Of a stretch of 64,000 nt of DNA, positions 16,180 to 25,021 are shown in pieces. The notes under the pieces are model-generated. The model searched no databases and was not told the DNA's origin. It saw only the letters and a program-made list of their open reading frames with translations. How positions within the stretch are numbered: position 1 is the first letter of the stretch; each line of letters begins with the position of its first letter. The DNA comes from Candidatus Cibiobacter qucibialis. Its GTDB lineage: Bacteria; Bacillota; Clostridia; Oscillospirales; Ruminococcaceae. Location: contig SAUS01000001.1 in assembly GCA_004000625.1 (NCBI GenBank), positions 5,077 to 69,076 on the forward strand. Direction: 5' to 3'. Made by a program: the position numbers and the translations under genes.

Positions 16180-16596
16180 ATGTTCATGGGTCAGTATGAC
16201 TACGCAGTGGACGCAAAGGGCCGTCTGAATTTCCCCGCAAAGTTCCGGGATGGAATGGGCGAAACCTTTATCGTGACCCGCTGGCTGGACCATTGCCTTG
16301 CCGCGTTCCCGCCGGAGGAGTTTGAAAAAGTGGCCCAGCGCATTGCCGAAAAAGGTATGGTAAAGGGCCGCAATGTCAGCCGTATGCTGTATTCCTCTGC
16401 GGTGGAAGTAACACCGGATAAGCAGGGCCGCATTCAGCTGCCCGCAAAACTGCGGGAATACGCCAACCTGGACCACGATGTGAGCGTGATCGGCAACCGC
16501 AACTTTGCGGAGATCTGGAACACCCAGGATTGGGAAGCCCGCCAGGCGGAAAGCGATGAAGATTTTACCGCCGCAATGGAAGACCTTGATTTTTAA
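16180..16596 (+). CDS. mraZ: Transcriptional regulator MraZ
   Basis: A 138-residue DNA-binding protein with two SpoVT/AbrB-like halves: FMGQYDYAVDAKGRLNFPAKFR (in outline, residues 2-23) and TPDKQGRIQLPAKLREYA (about 75-92). MraZ forms ring oligomers and represses the division and wall cluster through GTGGG repeats, which are present about 100 bases upstream. Either ATG 16180 or ATG 16186 could start it; 16180 is favoured by spacing to AAGGGGGCGGG. Confidence 0.95.
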   Translation: MFMGQYDYAVDAKGRLNFPAKFRDGMGETFIVTRWLDHCLAAFPPEEFEKVAQRIAEKGMVKGRNVSRMLYSSAVEVTPDKQGRIQLPAKLREYANLDHDVSVIGNRNFAEIWNTQDWEARQAESDEDFTAAMEDLDF

Positions 16597-16664
16597 GATA
16601 CACTTTGAGCGGGGGTGTACCCCTGCATGTTAAACCGTGTGAAACGGGGAAAGAGGAGAACACC

Positions 16665-17588
16665 GTGGAATTTAGTCATATCCCCGTTTTGCTCAGCCAA
16701 TGCCTTGAAGGGTTGGCCATTGACCCTGCCGGGATTTATCTGGACGGAACGGCCGGCGGGGCAGGCCACTCAAAGGAAATAGCAAAACGCCTGACCACCG
16801 GGCGGCTGATCTCGCTGGATCAGGACCCGGATGCGGTGGCAACCGCTGCCGCAAGGCTAAAGGGCTTACCCGCCCAGGTGGTTCAGGCCAACTTCCGCGA
16901 AACCGCCCGCGTGCTGGATGAACTGGAGATCCCCTTCATCAACGGCGCGCTGCTGGACCTTGGCGTTTCCAGCCACCAGCTGGACGATGCCGAGCGTGGC
17001 TTCTCCTATCACGCGGATGCCCCGCTGGATATGCGCATGAGCCAGCAGGGACCCACCGCGGCAGACTTGGTGAACACCCTGGACCGTGAGGAACTGACCC
17101 GCATCCTGCGCGATTATGGTGAGGAACCGTATGCCTGGCAGATTGCGGGTAAAATCGTGAAAGCACGGGAGGAAGCCCCGATTTTGACGACCCTGCAGTT
17201 TGCGGACCTGATTGCATCCGCTATGCCGCCTGCCGAGCGCCGCAAGAACAAGAACCCCGCCCGCCGCAGCTTCCAGGCAGTGCGGATTGCCGTCAATGGG
17301 GAACTGGATGCCCTGAACGAGGGGATGGAGGCGATTTTCAGCCGCCTGGCCCCCGGCGGGCGGTTCTGCATCATCACGTTCCACAGCCTGGAGGACCGGC
17401 TGGTAAAACAGAAGTTCCGCCGCTGGGCCCAGCGCTGCACCTGCCCGCCGGAGCAGCCTATTTGCACCTGCGGCGGGATGCCCAAAGCTAAACTGATTAC
17501 CCGCAAGCCGATTGAAGCGGACGCTGGTGAGTTGGAAGAAAACCGCCGCAGCCGTTCCGCCAAGCTGCGCGTACTGGAAAAATTATAA
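16665..17588 (+). CDS. rsmH: 16S rRNA (cytosine-1402-N4)-methyltransferase RsmH
   Basis: A 307-residue methyltransferase. Its start region has FSHIPVLLSQCLEGL, motif I YLDGTAGGAGHSKEI, the family block ALLDLGVSSHQLDDAERGFS and the C-terminal IITFHSLEDRLVKQKF. GTG 16665 was chosen because GAGGAG lies 8 bases before it; the frame continues upstream to a TTG without family similarity. It follows mraZ as in most dcw clusters. Confidence 0.96.
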   Translation: MEFSHIPVLLSQCLEGLAIDPAGIYLDGTAGGAGHSKEIAKRLTTGRLISLDQDPDAVATAAARLKGLPAQVVQANFRETARVLDELEIPFINGALLDLGVSSHQLDDAERGFSYHADAPLDMRMSQQGPTAADLVNTLDREELTRILRDYGEEPYAWQIAGKIVKAREEAPILTTLQFADLIASAMPPAERRKNKNPARRSFQAVRIAVNGELDALNEGMEAIFSRLAPGGRFCIITFHSLEDRLVKQKFRRWAQRCTCPPEQPICTCGGMPKAKLITRKPIEADAGELEENRRSRSAKLRVLEKL

Positions 17589-17692
17589 GCGTGCCAGGAG
17601 GGAACATTGGCAGCGCGGCATGGCGCTTGTGACCATGCCGCACAGCTTAAGGAAAGCCGAAATTTTACGATACGAGAAAGGGGGCGGCGCCC

Positions 17693-18169
17693 ATGGCTTC
17701 CACAGCAGCAGAAATTTCAACCAACAATCATTCCGGTTCCTCCCGCACACCGCGGGTGCGCGTTGTCAAGGGCGGACGCTACGGCCTGAGCAAGGCACGC
17801 CAGTTTGCCCGCACGGCGGGCACGGTGCTGGTCATTGCCATCTTTTTTGGTTTGTTTGCCAGCATTGTCGCCAGCCAGGCACGCATCACACAGCTTTCCG
17901 GCGAAATTGATGACGCCAAGTCGGAACTGACCAATGCCCAGAGCTATAACGACTATCTGTCCACCACCATGGATCAGATCACCAACAGCACCAGCGTCCA
18001 GCAGGAAGCGGAGGATCGGCTGGGGCTGGTTAAAATGGACCCCAGCCAGGTGACGTATGTCCGGCTGGAGGATGAAAGCGTGATCGAACGCGCAGCCGGC
18101 ACAGCAGACAAGTTTTTTGCCGGTATCAAAACCGCAGCGCTCAGTCTGCTTGGCAGTTTTGACCCGTAA
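17693..18169 (+). CDS. ftsL: Cell division protein FtsL-like
   Basis: A 158-residue bitopic membrane protein. A basic cytoplasmic N-terminus (1-40) precedes one helix (about 43-65, GTVLVIAIFFGLFASIVA), then a leucine-zipper-like coiled coil (about 66-110). The position between rsmH and the division PBP identifies it better than its sequence, as FtsL diverges rapidly. It would join DivIB/FtsQ and DivIC in the divisome. A hairpin (17615-17623 with 17633-17641) lies in the spacer before it. The start follows GAAAGGGGGCGG. Confidence 0.82.
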   Translation: MASTAAEISTNNHSGSSRTPRVRVVKGGRYGLSKARQFARTAGTVLVIAIFFGLFASIVASQARITQLSGEIDDAKSELTNAQSYNDYLSTTMDQITNSTSVQQEAEDRLGLVKMDPSQVTYVRLEDESVIERAAGTADKFFAGIKTAALSLLGSFDP

Positions 18170-18182
18170 CCGATCCGGTCAA

Positions 18183-18241
18183 GGCAATACCGCATAACTT
18201 TGGGTGCCCAAGCCGTCAGGTGGGAATCATGCGGTGCTGCC
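18183..18241 (+). mobile_element. 59-bp MITE derivative
   Basis: The left end GGCAATACCGCATAA and right end ATGCGGTGCTGCC match the termini of the 172-bp element, but the interior is only about 30 bp and unrelated. It sits between ftsL and the PBP gene. No clear target duplication. Confidence 0.6.
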
Positions 18242-18254
18242 CTTACATTGCGCC

Positions 18255-18288
18255 AAAGCGTGCATCCCAACAGGAGCACGCTTTTTTT
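18255..18288 (+). terminator. Terminator-like hairpin between ftsL and the PBP gene
   Basis: AAAGCGTGC (18255-18263) pairs with GCACGCTTT (18276-18284) and runs into seven T. It would split the cluster into two transcripts or dampen the downstream one. Confidence 0.82.
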
Positions 18289-18346
18289 GCCATCATGGGC
18301 GGGCGCGTATTCGTGCAAACAGTCTTTTCTGTAAAGGAATGAACCT

Positions 18347-20977
18347 ATGCCAAAGCAACCCGACAACAAGAATCAATCCACGCGTCATCACAACCGCCGC
18401 AGCCCGGAGCCGGGGCAGAATCATGCGCTTACACTGAACGGACGCATCATGGTTTTGCTGCTGGTGATCGGCTTTATCGCTGCGGGGTGCGGCGTTCTGA
18501 TTTATAAGCTGTATACCCTGCAGATCCGGGATGCTGAGCAGTACCGTGTTCAGGCGGCGGAACAGCAGCTTTCCGATACCCAGATCCCCGCCACGCGTGG
18601 CTCTATTTATTCCGCTAACGGCAAACTGCTGGCCAAAAGCAGTGTGGTGTGGAACATTATTGCCAACCCGTCCAAGTGCAACCAGGATTATGTGGCGGAA
18701 ACCAGCCAGAAAATCAGCGAATTGCTGAACGGGAGCGTCAGCGCGGAAAAAATTCAGGAGCAGCTGAGCAAAACGAACAGCCAGTACCGCGTGATTGCCA
18801 AGGGCATTGATATGGTAACGGCGCAATCCATTATTGACTATGCCAACACCAAACGCATTACCAACGGCAAGGCGGAGGGGGATCCGGATGCCAAGTACGA
18901 AACGGTGCTTTCCATGTACAAGGAATCCTCCTCCACGCGGGAATACCCTAACGGAATGTACCTTTCCTCGGTCTTGGGCTTTTGTGATGACAGCGGCAAC
19001 GGCATGTACGGCCTGGAAAAATCGTATGATGAGAAACTGGTCGGTACACCAGGGCGCAGCATCAGCAGCGAGAACGCATGGGGCTATGAACTGGCTAACG
19101 AGGAAAGCGATACCCACGCGGCTATCAACGGCTATAACCTGAACCTGACCATTGACGATACCATCCAGACCGTGCTGGAAACCGAGCTTTCCAACGCAAT
19201 TGATGACTATGATGTGCAGAACCGTGCCAGCGCCATTGTGATGAATGTGAACACCGGCGCGGTGCTGGGTATGGCAACGGCGCCGCAGTTTGACCCCAAC
19301 GATCCGTATAATATCACCGAACCCAAATTGCAGGCTATCCTGGATAATGCCGGAACGGCGCTGACGGAGGACGATATTTCCGTCCTGCAAAGCCGTTTGG
19401 GGCAGGACGCCGTAGCGGATATCATTGCGGACGGCGTTGTGAACCCCAACGGAACAAAAAGCATCGACGAAGAAGGCAACGAAATCGACGTTCCCAGCGA
19501 AAAAAGCCAGCTGCAGGGCATGATCCGTGAGGCCGAGTGGAAGAACAAAGCCGTGACGGAATTGTATTACCCCGGCTCAGTCTTTAAGCTCATGACGGCC
19601 GCTGCGGCGCTGGATTCCGGCCTGATGGGGGCGGACCAGCAGTTTTACTGCGGCGGCAACCTGACAGTATTCCCCAATACCGAGTGGGAACACAGCTACC
19701 GCTGCGCCGAGGGCAACACTCACGGCTGGCTGGATATGGCCGGGGCGCTGAACCACAGCTGCAACCTGTACTTTATCCAGGTGGCGGAAAAAATGAGCGC
19801 CGAATTCTTTTATAACTACTACCAGGCGTTTGGCCTGACCCAGACCACTGGCATTGATCTGCCGTATGAGGCAAAGGGCATCTCCAAAACCCAGCAGGAG
19901 ATGGAGCAGGTGGAAACGGACCTGTACTCCACCGCGTTCGGCCAGTCCCAAAAGCTGACCCTGATCCAGATGGCAGCCGCCGTGGCTTCCACCGTGAACG
20001 GCGGCTACCTGATGACCCCCTATGTGGTGGATAATATGACGGACGACACCGGCAACGTGGTATGGCAGGCTGAAACCGACATAAAGCGCCAGGTCGTCAG
20101 CGAGGAAGTCAGTGAGCAGATCCGCGCCATGATGGAAAACAACGTGGGTCACACCGGTACCAGCAATGACCTGGACTATCACGGTTGTGCCAGCGCTTAT
20201 GTGGCGGGCTACCGCATCGGCGGCAAATCCGGTACGGGAGAACAGCTGGACTGGAAAGACGCTTACAAGTACCGCCCGGACGGCGACTACCGCAAGGCCA
20301 TCAGCTTTGCCGCCATCCTTCCGGCGGACGACCCGGAAATTCTGGTGCTGGTCATGATGGATGACCCGCGCTGGATCTTTGACTACGCTTCCCAGATTGT
20401 GGCCCCTGTTACCGGCAACATCATCAGCCAGATCGCGCCGTATCTTGGCATTGAACGGGATGCTTCTTATGATAGCAACGGCAGTGTGGAAGTGCCAAAT
20501 GCCATTGGCACCCGCTGGACTTCCGCCCAGGTCAAGATGAACGCCGCCGGGCTTTCCCACCGGTTTGTGGATACCAGCGACGGCGATGTTGTGTATCAGT
20601 ACCCCGCAGGCGGCACCGTGGTGCCCGCAGGCTCCACAGTTTACCTGTATACCCAGTCCACCACCGACGCCACCACCACCGTGCCGGATGCCACCGGCAA
20701 AACCGGAACCTTTGCCGCACAGATGCTCAAGGCTTCCGGCGTCAATGTGGCAATTTCGGGCAGTGCATCGGACCGTGTTGTCAGCCAGGATATTGAGGTT
20801 GGGAGTGTGGTGCCCTACGGCACAGTCGTTACCCTGACCACGGAACCCGACGGCAGCAGCGATGCCCAGCAGGATGCAGATACCCCGCAGGACGATGCCG
20901 CCCAGGACGCCGCCGGTGAAAATGATCAGGATAGCACGACCCAGGATGATACCGGAAGCGATGCCGAGCAGCAATAA
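18347..20977 (+). CDS. Class B penicillin-binding protein (FtsI/SpoVD type) with PASTA domains
   Basis: An 876-residue transpeptidase, longer than usual. A basic N-terminus, one membrane helix (about 34-56) and the PBP dimerisation domain (ATRGSIYSANGKLLAKS) precede the transpeptidase domain with Ser411-Val-Phe-Lys414, Ser471-Cys-Asn473 and Lys627-Ser-Gly-Thr. Two PASTA repeats follow (about 710-770 and 775-840), then a 35-residue tail of Asp, Gln and Ala. An insertion of about 65 residues, rich in Asp and Glu, lies between the central strand block (ATAPQFDPNDPYN) and the active-site serine. It makes septal peptidoglycan with the SEDS protein encoded downstream. Confidence 0.93.
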   Translation: MPKQPDNKNQSTRHHNRRSPEPGQNHALTLNGRIMVLLLVIGFIAAGCGVLIYKLYTLQIRDAEQYRVQAAEQQLSDTQIPATRGSIYSANGKLLAKSSVVWNIIANPSKCNQDYVAETSQKISELLNGSVSAEKIQEQLSKTNSQYRVIAKGIDMVTAQSIIDYANTKRITNGKAEGDPDAKYETVLSMYKESSSTREYPNGMYLSSVLGFCDDSGNGMYGLEKSYDEKLVGTPGRSISSENAWGYELANEESDTHAAINGYNLNLTIDDTIQTVLETELSNAIDDYDVQNRASAIVMNVNTGAVLGMATAPQFDPNDPYNITEPKLQAILDNAGTALTEDDISVLQSRLGQDAVADIIADGVVNPNGTKSIDEEGNEIDVPSEKSQLQGMIREAEWKNKAVTELYYPGSVFKLMTAAAALDSGLMGADQQFYCGGNLTVFPNTEWEHSYRCAEGNTHGWLDMAGALNHSCNLYFIQVAEKMSAEFFYNYYQAFGLTQTTGIDLPYEAKGISKTQQEMEQVETDLYSTAFGQSQKLTLIQMAAAVASTVNGGYLMTPYVVDNMTDDTGNVVWQAETDIKRQVVSEEVSEQIRAMMENNVGHTGTSNDLDYHGCASAYVAGYRIGGKSGTGEQLDWKDAYKYRPDGDYRKAISFAAILPADDPEILVLVMMDDPRWIFDYASQIVAPVTGNIISQIAPYLGIERDASYDSNGSVEVPNAIGTRWTSAQVKMNAAGLSHRFVDTSDGDVVYQYPAGGTVVPAGSTVYLYTQSTTDATTTVPDATGKTGTFAAQMLKASGVNVAISGSASDRVVSQDIEVGSVVPYGTVVTLTTEPDGSSDAQQDADTPQDDAAQDAAGENDQDSTTQDDTGSDAEQQ

Positions 20978-21053
20978 CCCCGGCCACGGCAGGGGAACCC
21001 CACAGCAAACTGAAACATGCCGCAACTAAACCAACCAAAAGGAGCGTGTTCCC

Positions 21054-22433
21054 ATGAAAACCATGAACGCGAATGAACTTCTGGCCGGGCTGGCACTGGC
21101 CCGCCCGGTGCCCATCACCGCCGTTGTAACGGACTCCCGCAAGGTGCAGCCGGGCTGCATTTTTGTCTGCTTCCCCGGCGAGCGTGTGGACGGCCACGAC
21201 TATGCCGCCAAGGCGTACCAGGCCGGGGCCGAGTATGTGATCGCCAACCATCCCGTGGAGGGCGTGCCGGAGAATCACCTTGTCATCTGTGAATCCAGCT
21301 ACCTTGCCATGATCCGTATGGCATCCAACTACCGCACGCTGTTCAGCCCGCTGATGATCGGTGTGACCGGCAGCGTGGGCAAAACCACCACCAAAGAGTT
21401 CTGCTATGCGGTTCTTTCGGCTTTTGGCAATACCTTAAAAACAGAGGGCAACCAGAACAATGAGATCGGCCTGCCCAACACGCTGTTCCGCCTGGAGGAT
21501 ACCACCCAGTATGCTGTGGTGGAAATGGGCATGAGCCACCTGGGCGAGATTGCCCGCCTGGTGCGCGCAGCGCGGCCGTCTGCCGGTATCATTACGATGA
21601 TCGGCGTTTCTCACCTGGAAAATCTGGGCACACGGGAGAATATATTGAAGGCAAAGATGGAAATCTGCCAGGGCCTGCCGGACGGCGCCCCGCTGGTTCT
21701 GAATGCGGACGATGACCTGCTGCCCACCGCGCAGATCCCCGGCCGCCTGCGCCCGGTGTGGTTCGGCATCCGCTCCAGCTCCGCCGATGTGCGCGCCATC
21801 AATATTCATACCGTAGGGGAGGGTACCGGCTTTACCCTGGTGGATAACGTGGACGGCGAAACCTATGAGTTCAGTGTAACCATCCCCACGGCAGGCGTTC
21901 ATACCGTGTATGATGCCCTTGCTGCTTACACTGCAGCCACCCGCTTGGGGCTGGAGCGTGCCCGCGCCGCCCGTGCGCTGGCCAGCTATCAGACCACCGG
22001 TATGCGCCAGAACATTGTGCAGCACGGCGGTGTGACCTTTATTGAGGATTGCTATAACGCCAGCCCGGACAGCATGAAAGCAGCCTTGCAGATTCTGCAT
22101 GACCGCCAGCCCGGCCCCGGCGGCCGCCGCATTGCCGTGCTGGGCGATATGCTGGAACTTGGCGCTGCCAGTGAACCCGGCCACCGCCAGACCGGCAAAT
22201 GGGCTGCCGATGCCGCCGACCTGCTGGTGGCTTACGGCCCGTTGAGCGCAGCCATGGCCGAAGCAGCCCGGCAGAAAGGGCTGCAAACCATCCATTGCCA
22301 AGCGGCGGAGGAAGTAGTAGAATATTTACGGCAGAACGTCCGCCCCGGCGATGTTGTGCTGGCAAAAGCCAGCCACGCCATGAAGCTGGATGATGTATTA
22401 AAGCGGCTTTACGCGGCGCTGCCAAACGCATAA
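21054..22433 (+). CDS. murF: UDP-MurNAc-tripeptide:D-Ala-D-Ala ligase MurF
   Basis: A 459-residue ATP-dependent ligase that adds D-Ala-D-Ala to the peptidoglycan precursor in the cytoplasm. The N-terminal uridine-binding domain has VTDSRKVQPGCIFVCFPGERVDGH (outline), the P-loop is GVTGSVGKTTTKE (about 103-115), the metal-binding region GNQNNEIGLPNT and EMGMSHLGEI, and the C-terminal domain has EDCYNASPDSMKAAL. An AAAGGAGCG site precedes the ATG. murE, normally between the PBP and murF, is missing from this cluster. Confidence 0.96.
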   Translation: MKTMNANELLAGLALARPVPITAVVTDSRKVQPGCIFVCFPGERVDGHDYAAKAYQAGAEYVIANHPVEGVPENHLVICESSYLAMIRMASNYRTLFSPLMIGVTGSVGKTTTKEFCYAVLSAFGNTLKTEGNQNNEIGLPNTLFRLEDTTQYAVVEMGMSHLGEIARLVRAARPSAGIITMIGVSHLENLGTRENILKAKMEICQGLPDGAPLVLNADDDLLPTAQIPGRLRPVWFGIRSSSADVRAINIHTVGEGTGFTLVDNVDGETYEFSVTIPTAGVHTVYDALAAYTAATRLGLERARAARALASYQTTGMRQNIVQHGGVTFIEDCYNASPDSMKAALQILHDRQPGPGGRRIAVLGDMLELGAASEPGHRQTGKWAADAADLLVAYGPLSAAMAEAARQKGLQTIHCQAAEEVVEYLRQNVRPGDVVLAKASHAMKLDDVLKRLYAALPNA

Positions 22434-22457
22434 TTGCATATTTTGGGGGAATATCAC

Positions 22458-23471
22458 ATGGGAATGATCGTTTCTTGGATGCTGGTTGCCGCGGCAATCG
22501 GTGCGTTTGCCGTTACGGCACTTTCAGGCTGTTTTGTAATTCCGGCACTGCACAAGCTGCACTTCGGCCAGACCATCCGGGAATCCGGCCCGACCTGGCA
22601 TAACAAAAAACAGGGCACACCCACCATGGGCGGCCTGTGCTTCATCTTTGGCATTCTGGTGGCCTGCGGCCTGGTGTATGCCGGGTTCTACCGCTATGCA
22701 CAGGACCTTTTGGGCATTGTGCAGGTGCGCGCCGCCTTGCTGGCGCTGTTCCTGGCGTTTGGTTCCGGCTTTATCGGTTTTCTGGATGACTATATCAAGG
22801 TCGTCAAGCACCGCAACCTGGGCCTGCTTGCCTGGCAAAAGCTTATCATGCAGTTCATTGTTACCGGCGGCTTCCTGGTGGGGCTGCACATGCAGGGCCT
22901 GCTGACCACCATCATTATGCTGCCCTTTATCGGTGCGGTAGATCTGGGCTGGGTGTATTACCCCATTGCGTTCTTCGGCATCATCTTTTTGGTCAATGCC
23001 GTCAACCTGACGGATGGTCTGGACGGCCTGTGCTCCTGTGTGACCTTTGTTTCCATGCTGGGCTACCTGCTGGCTGCCAGCATGCTCAGCTTTTATCATG
23101 TGGCCGTTCTGGCGGCGGCAACGGCTGCTGCGGCAGCGGGTTTCCTGGTGTGGAACTTCTACCCGGCCAAAGTGTTCATGGGCGATACCGGCAGCATGTT
23201 CCTGGGCGGTATGGTAACGGCCCTTGCCTTTATCATGGGCCGGCCGGAGTTGGTGTTCTTCTTTGGCATTGTGTATATCTGGGACGCCATGACCGTTGTG
23301 ATCCAGCGCGTTTACTTCAAGCTGACCCACGGCAAGCGCATTTTCCGCATGACACCGATCCACCACGCATTCGAGATGCGCGGCTGGAAAGAAGTCAAGA
23401 TCGACTTTTTCTTCAGCCTGATCGCCATTATCGGCGTGGTGCTGGGCCTGATGTACGTTTACATGGCATAA
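22458..23471 (+). CDS. mraY: Phospho-MurNAc-pentapeptide transferase MraY
   Basis: A 337-residue polytopic membrane enzyme with about ten helices that makes lipid I. The family motifs are KQGTPTMGG, FLDDYIKV, NAVNLTDGLDGL (catalytic aspartates), FMGDTGSMFLGG and the HHAFEMRGWKE loop. ATG 22458 was chosen for the GGGGGAATATCAC spacing; the frame upstream starts at a TTG 24 bases earlier. The gene lies 24 bases after murF. Confidence 0.97.
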   Translation: MGMIVSWMLVAAAIGAFAVTALSGCFVIPALHKLHFGQTIRESGPTWHNKKQGTPTMGGLCFIFGILVACGLVYAGFYRYAQDLLGIVQVRAALLALFLAFGSGFIGFLDDYIKVVKHRNLGLLAWQKLIMQFIVTGGFLVGLHMQGLLTTIIMLPFIGAVDLGWVYYPIAFFGIIFLVNAVNLTDGLDGLCSCVTFVSMLGYLLAASMLSFYHVAVLAAATAAAAAGFLVWNFYPAKVFMGDTGSMFLGGMVTALAFIMGRPELVFFFGIVYIWDAMTVVIQRVYFKLTHGKRIFRMTPIHHAFEMRGWKEVKIDFFFSLIAIIGVVLGLMYVYMA

Positions 23472-23508
23472 AATATTCTTAGCGTTCAGAAAGGGGGCTG
23501 TACCGCAA

Positions 23509-24756
23509 ATGACGCTTGCCCAGCTTTTCGATTTGGCCTTTGGCAACATTGGCAGGTTTTTTAAGGAAATCGCGTTCAAAAAAGAGGAACGCGGCAAACT
23601 TTCCTATGGCTTTGTCGGCACGCTGATCCTTGTGTTGACTTACGGGCTGATCATGCTGTTCTCCGCCAGTTACTCCACCGGGTATTACCGCTTCAAGGGG
23701 GATATTTACCACTTTATCCGCCCGCAGGCAATTCTGGCGGTGGTGGGGCTGGTGCTGATGTATCTGATTTCCAACATCAACTACCGCAGCCTGCGCCACA
23801 TGAACTGGTACTTATACATTTTAACGCTGCTGCTTTTGGTGTGGGCCCTGTTCAGTGAGCCGTACAACGGTTGTTACCGCTGGGTGTATATGTTTGGCAC
23901 AACCCTGCAGCCTTCGGAGCTGGCAAAGTTTTCGGCTATTTTGGGTCTTGCCTGCTTTGCGGACCGGTATTATGAAAAACGGGGAACACTGCTTTACGGC
24001 ATTGTGCTGCCCGTGCTGCCGCTGCTGCCGGTGCTGGTTCTGCTGTACAAAGAACCCCATAACTCTGCTATCATGCTGATCCTGCTGATTGCGGGCAGTA
24101 TGATTTTGTGTGGCGGTGTGGGCCGGTTCTGGTGCATCCCGGCGGCAGGCGCGGCTGTGTTTGTGATTTACAAAATGCTGACCGGACAGGATAACTATGT
24201 TCAGCAGCGCCTCGGCGCATGGAACGGTGACGAGGGCGATATTTTGTACCAGACCCAGCAGAGCCTGTATTCCATTGCGTCCGGCGGGCTGACCGGCCTG
24301 GGCATTGGCAACAGCCGCCAAAAGCACCTCTGGCTGCCGGAAGCCAGCAACGACTTTATCTTTTCCGTTCTGTGCGAAGAGCTGGGCTTTATCGGCGCGG
24401 TGATCTGTATGGGCCTTTTTGCCGCACTGATCATTCAGGGCGTTATCATCGCCCTGAACTCGCCGGATTATTTTGGTACGATGCTGGGTATTGGCATTAT
24501 GTCGCAAATTGCCTGGCAGGCCATGATCCACATTGCGGTGGTCACCAATGTGGCCCCAAATACCGGCATCAGCCTGCCGTTTTTTTCCTCCGGTGGTACC
24601 AGCCTGCTGATTCTATTGTGTGAGATGGGCATTATACTAAGCATATCGCGGGCGGGCAACGCGCAAAACGCTGCGCGCAGCAAGCGCTCGCATGAAGAAC
24701 TTGCCCGCCGGATGAACCCGCAGCGCCGCACTCACAAAGCCCTGCACAGCAACTGA
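23509..24756 (+). CDS. ftsW: SEDS-family peptidoglycan glycosyltransferase FtsW
   Basis: A 415-residue membrane protein with about ten helices. The block FSASYSTGYY near residue 55, LQPSELAKFSAILGLACF (FtsW/RodA signature, about 145) and the C-terminal NTGISLPFFSSGGTSLL are diagnostic. The position between mraY and murG, beside a class B PBP, indicates FtsW rather than RodA. It polymerises lipid II at the septum. A GGGGGCTG site precedes the ATG. The C-terminus is cytoplasmic and Arg-rich. Confidence 0.94.
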   Translation: MTLAQLFDLAFGNIGRFFKEIAFKKEERGKLSYGFVGTLILVLTYGLIMLFSASYSTGYYRFKGDIYHFIRPQAILAVVGLVLMYLISNINYRSLRHMNWYLYILTLLLLVWALFSEPYNGCYRWVYMFGTTLQPSELAKFSAILGLACFADRYYEKRGTLLYGIVLPVLPLLPVLVLLYKEPHNSAIMLILLIAGSMILCGGVGRFWCIPAAGAAVFVIYKMLTGQDNYVQQRLGAWNGDEGDILYQTQQSLYSIASGGLTGLGIGNSRQKHLWLPEASNDFIFSVLCEELGFIGAVICMGLFAALIIQGVIIALNSPDYFGTMLGIGIMSQIAWQAMIHIAVVTNVAPNTGISLPFFSSGGTSLLILLCEMGIILSISRAGNAQNAARSKRSHEELARRMNPQRRTHKALHSN

Positions 24757-24807
24757 GAATTCCCGCATGCCTGCGGAAAGCATTGTTCTCTTTGGTTTCA
24801 GATATAA

Positions 24808-24979
24808 GGCAATACCGCACAATTCCCGCCTTACGGCTTAAGCACCGCTCCGGCGGCTGCGGCACGGCATCTGCGTTGCCAAAATACTCGATAATACACA
24901 AAGTATTATCTGCGCTTTTGGCTTAGCAGCTGCCGCACCTCGCTCGCCGTATCGGCACTTAGAATTATGCGGTATTGCC
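24808..24979 (+). mobile_element. 172-bp MITE-like element, copy 3
   Basis: Same ends and length, flanked by ATAA (24804-24807 and 24980-24983). It is inserted between ftsW and murG inside the dcw cluster, ending 42 bases before the murG start. A few interior differences (ATACTCGATAATACACAAAG) set it apart from the other copies. Confidence 0.92.
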
Positions 24980-25021
24980 ATAACATAAACGTTCGATTTT
25001 ACGGAGAAAAGAGGAATCACT

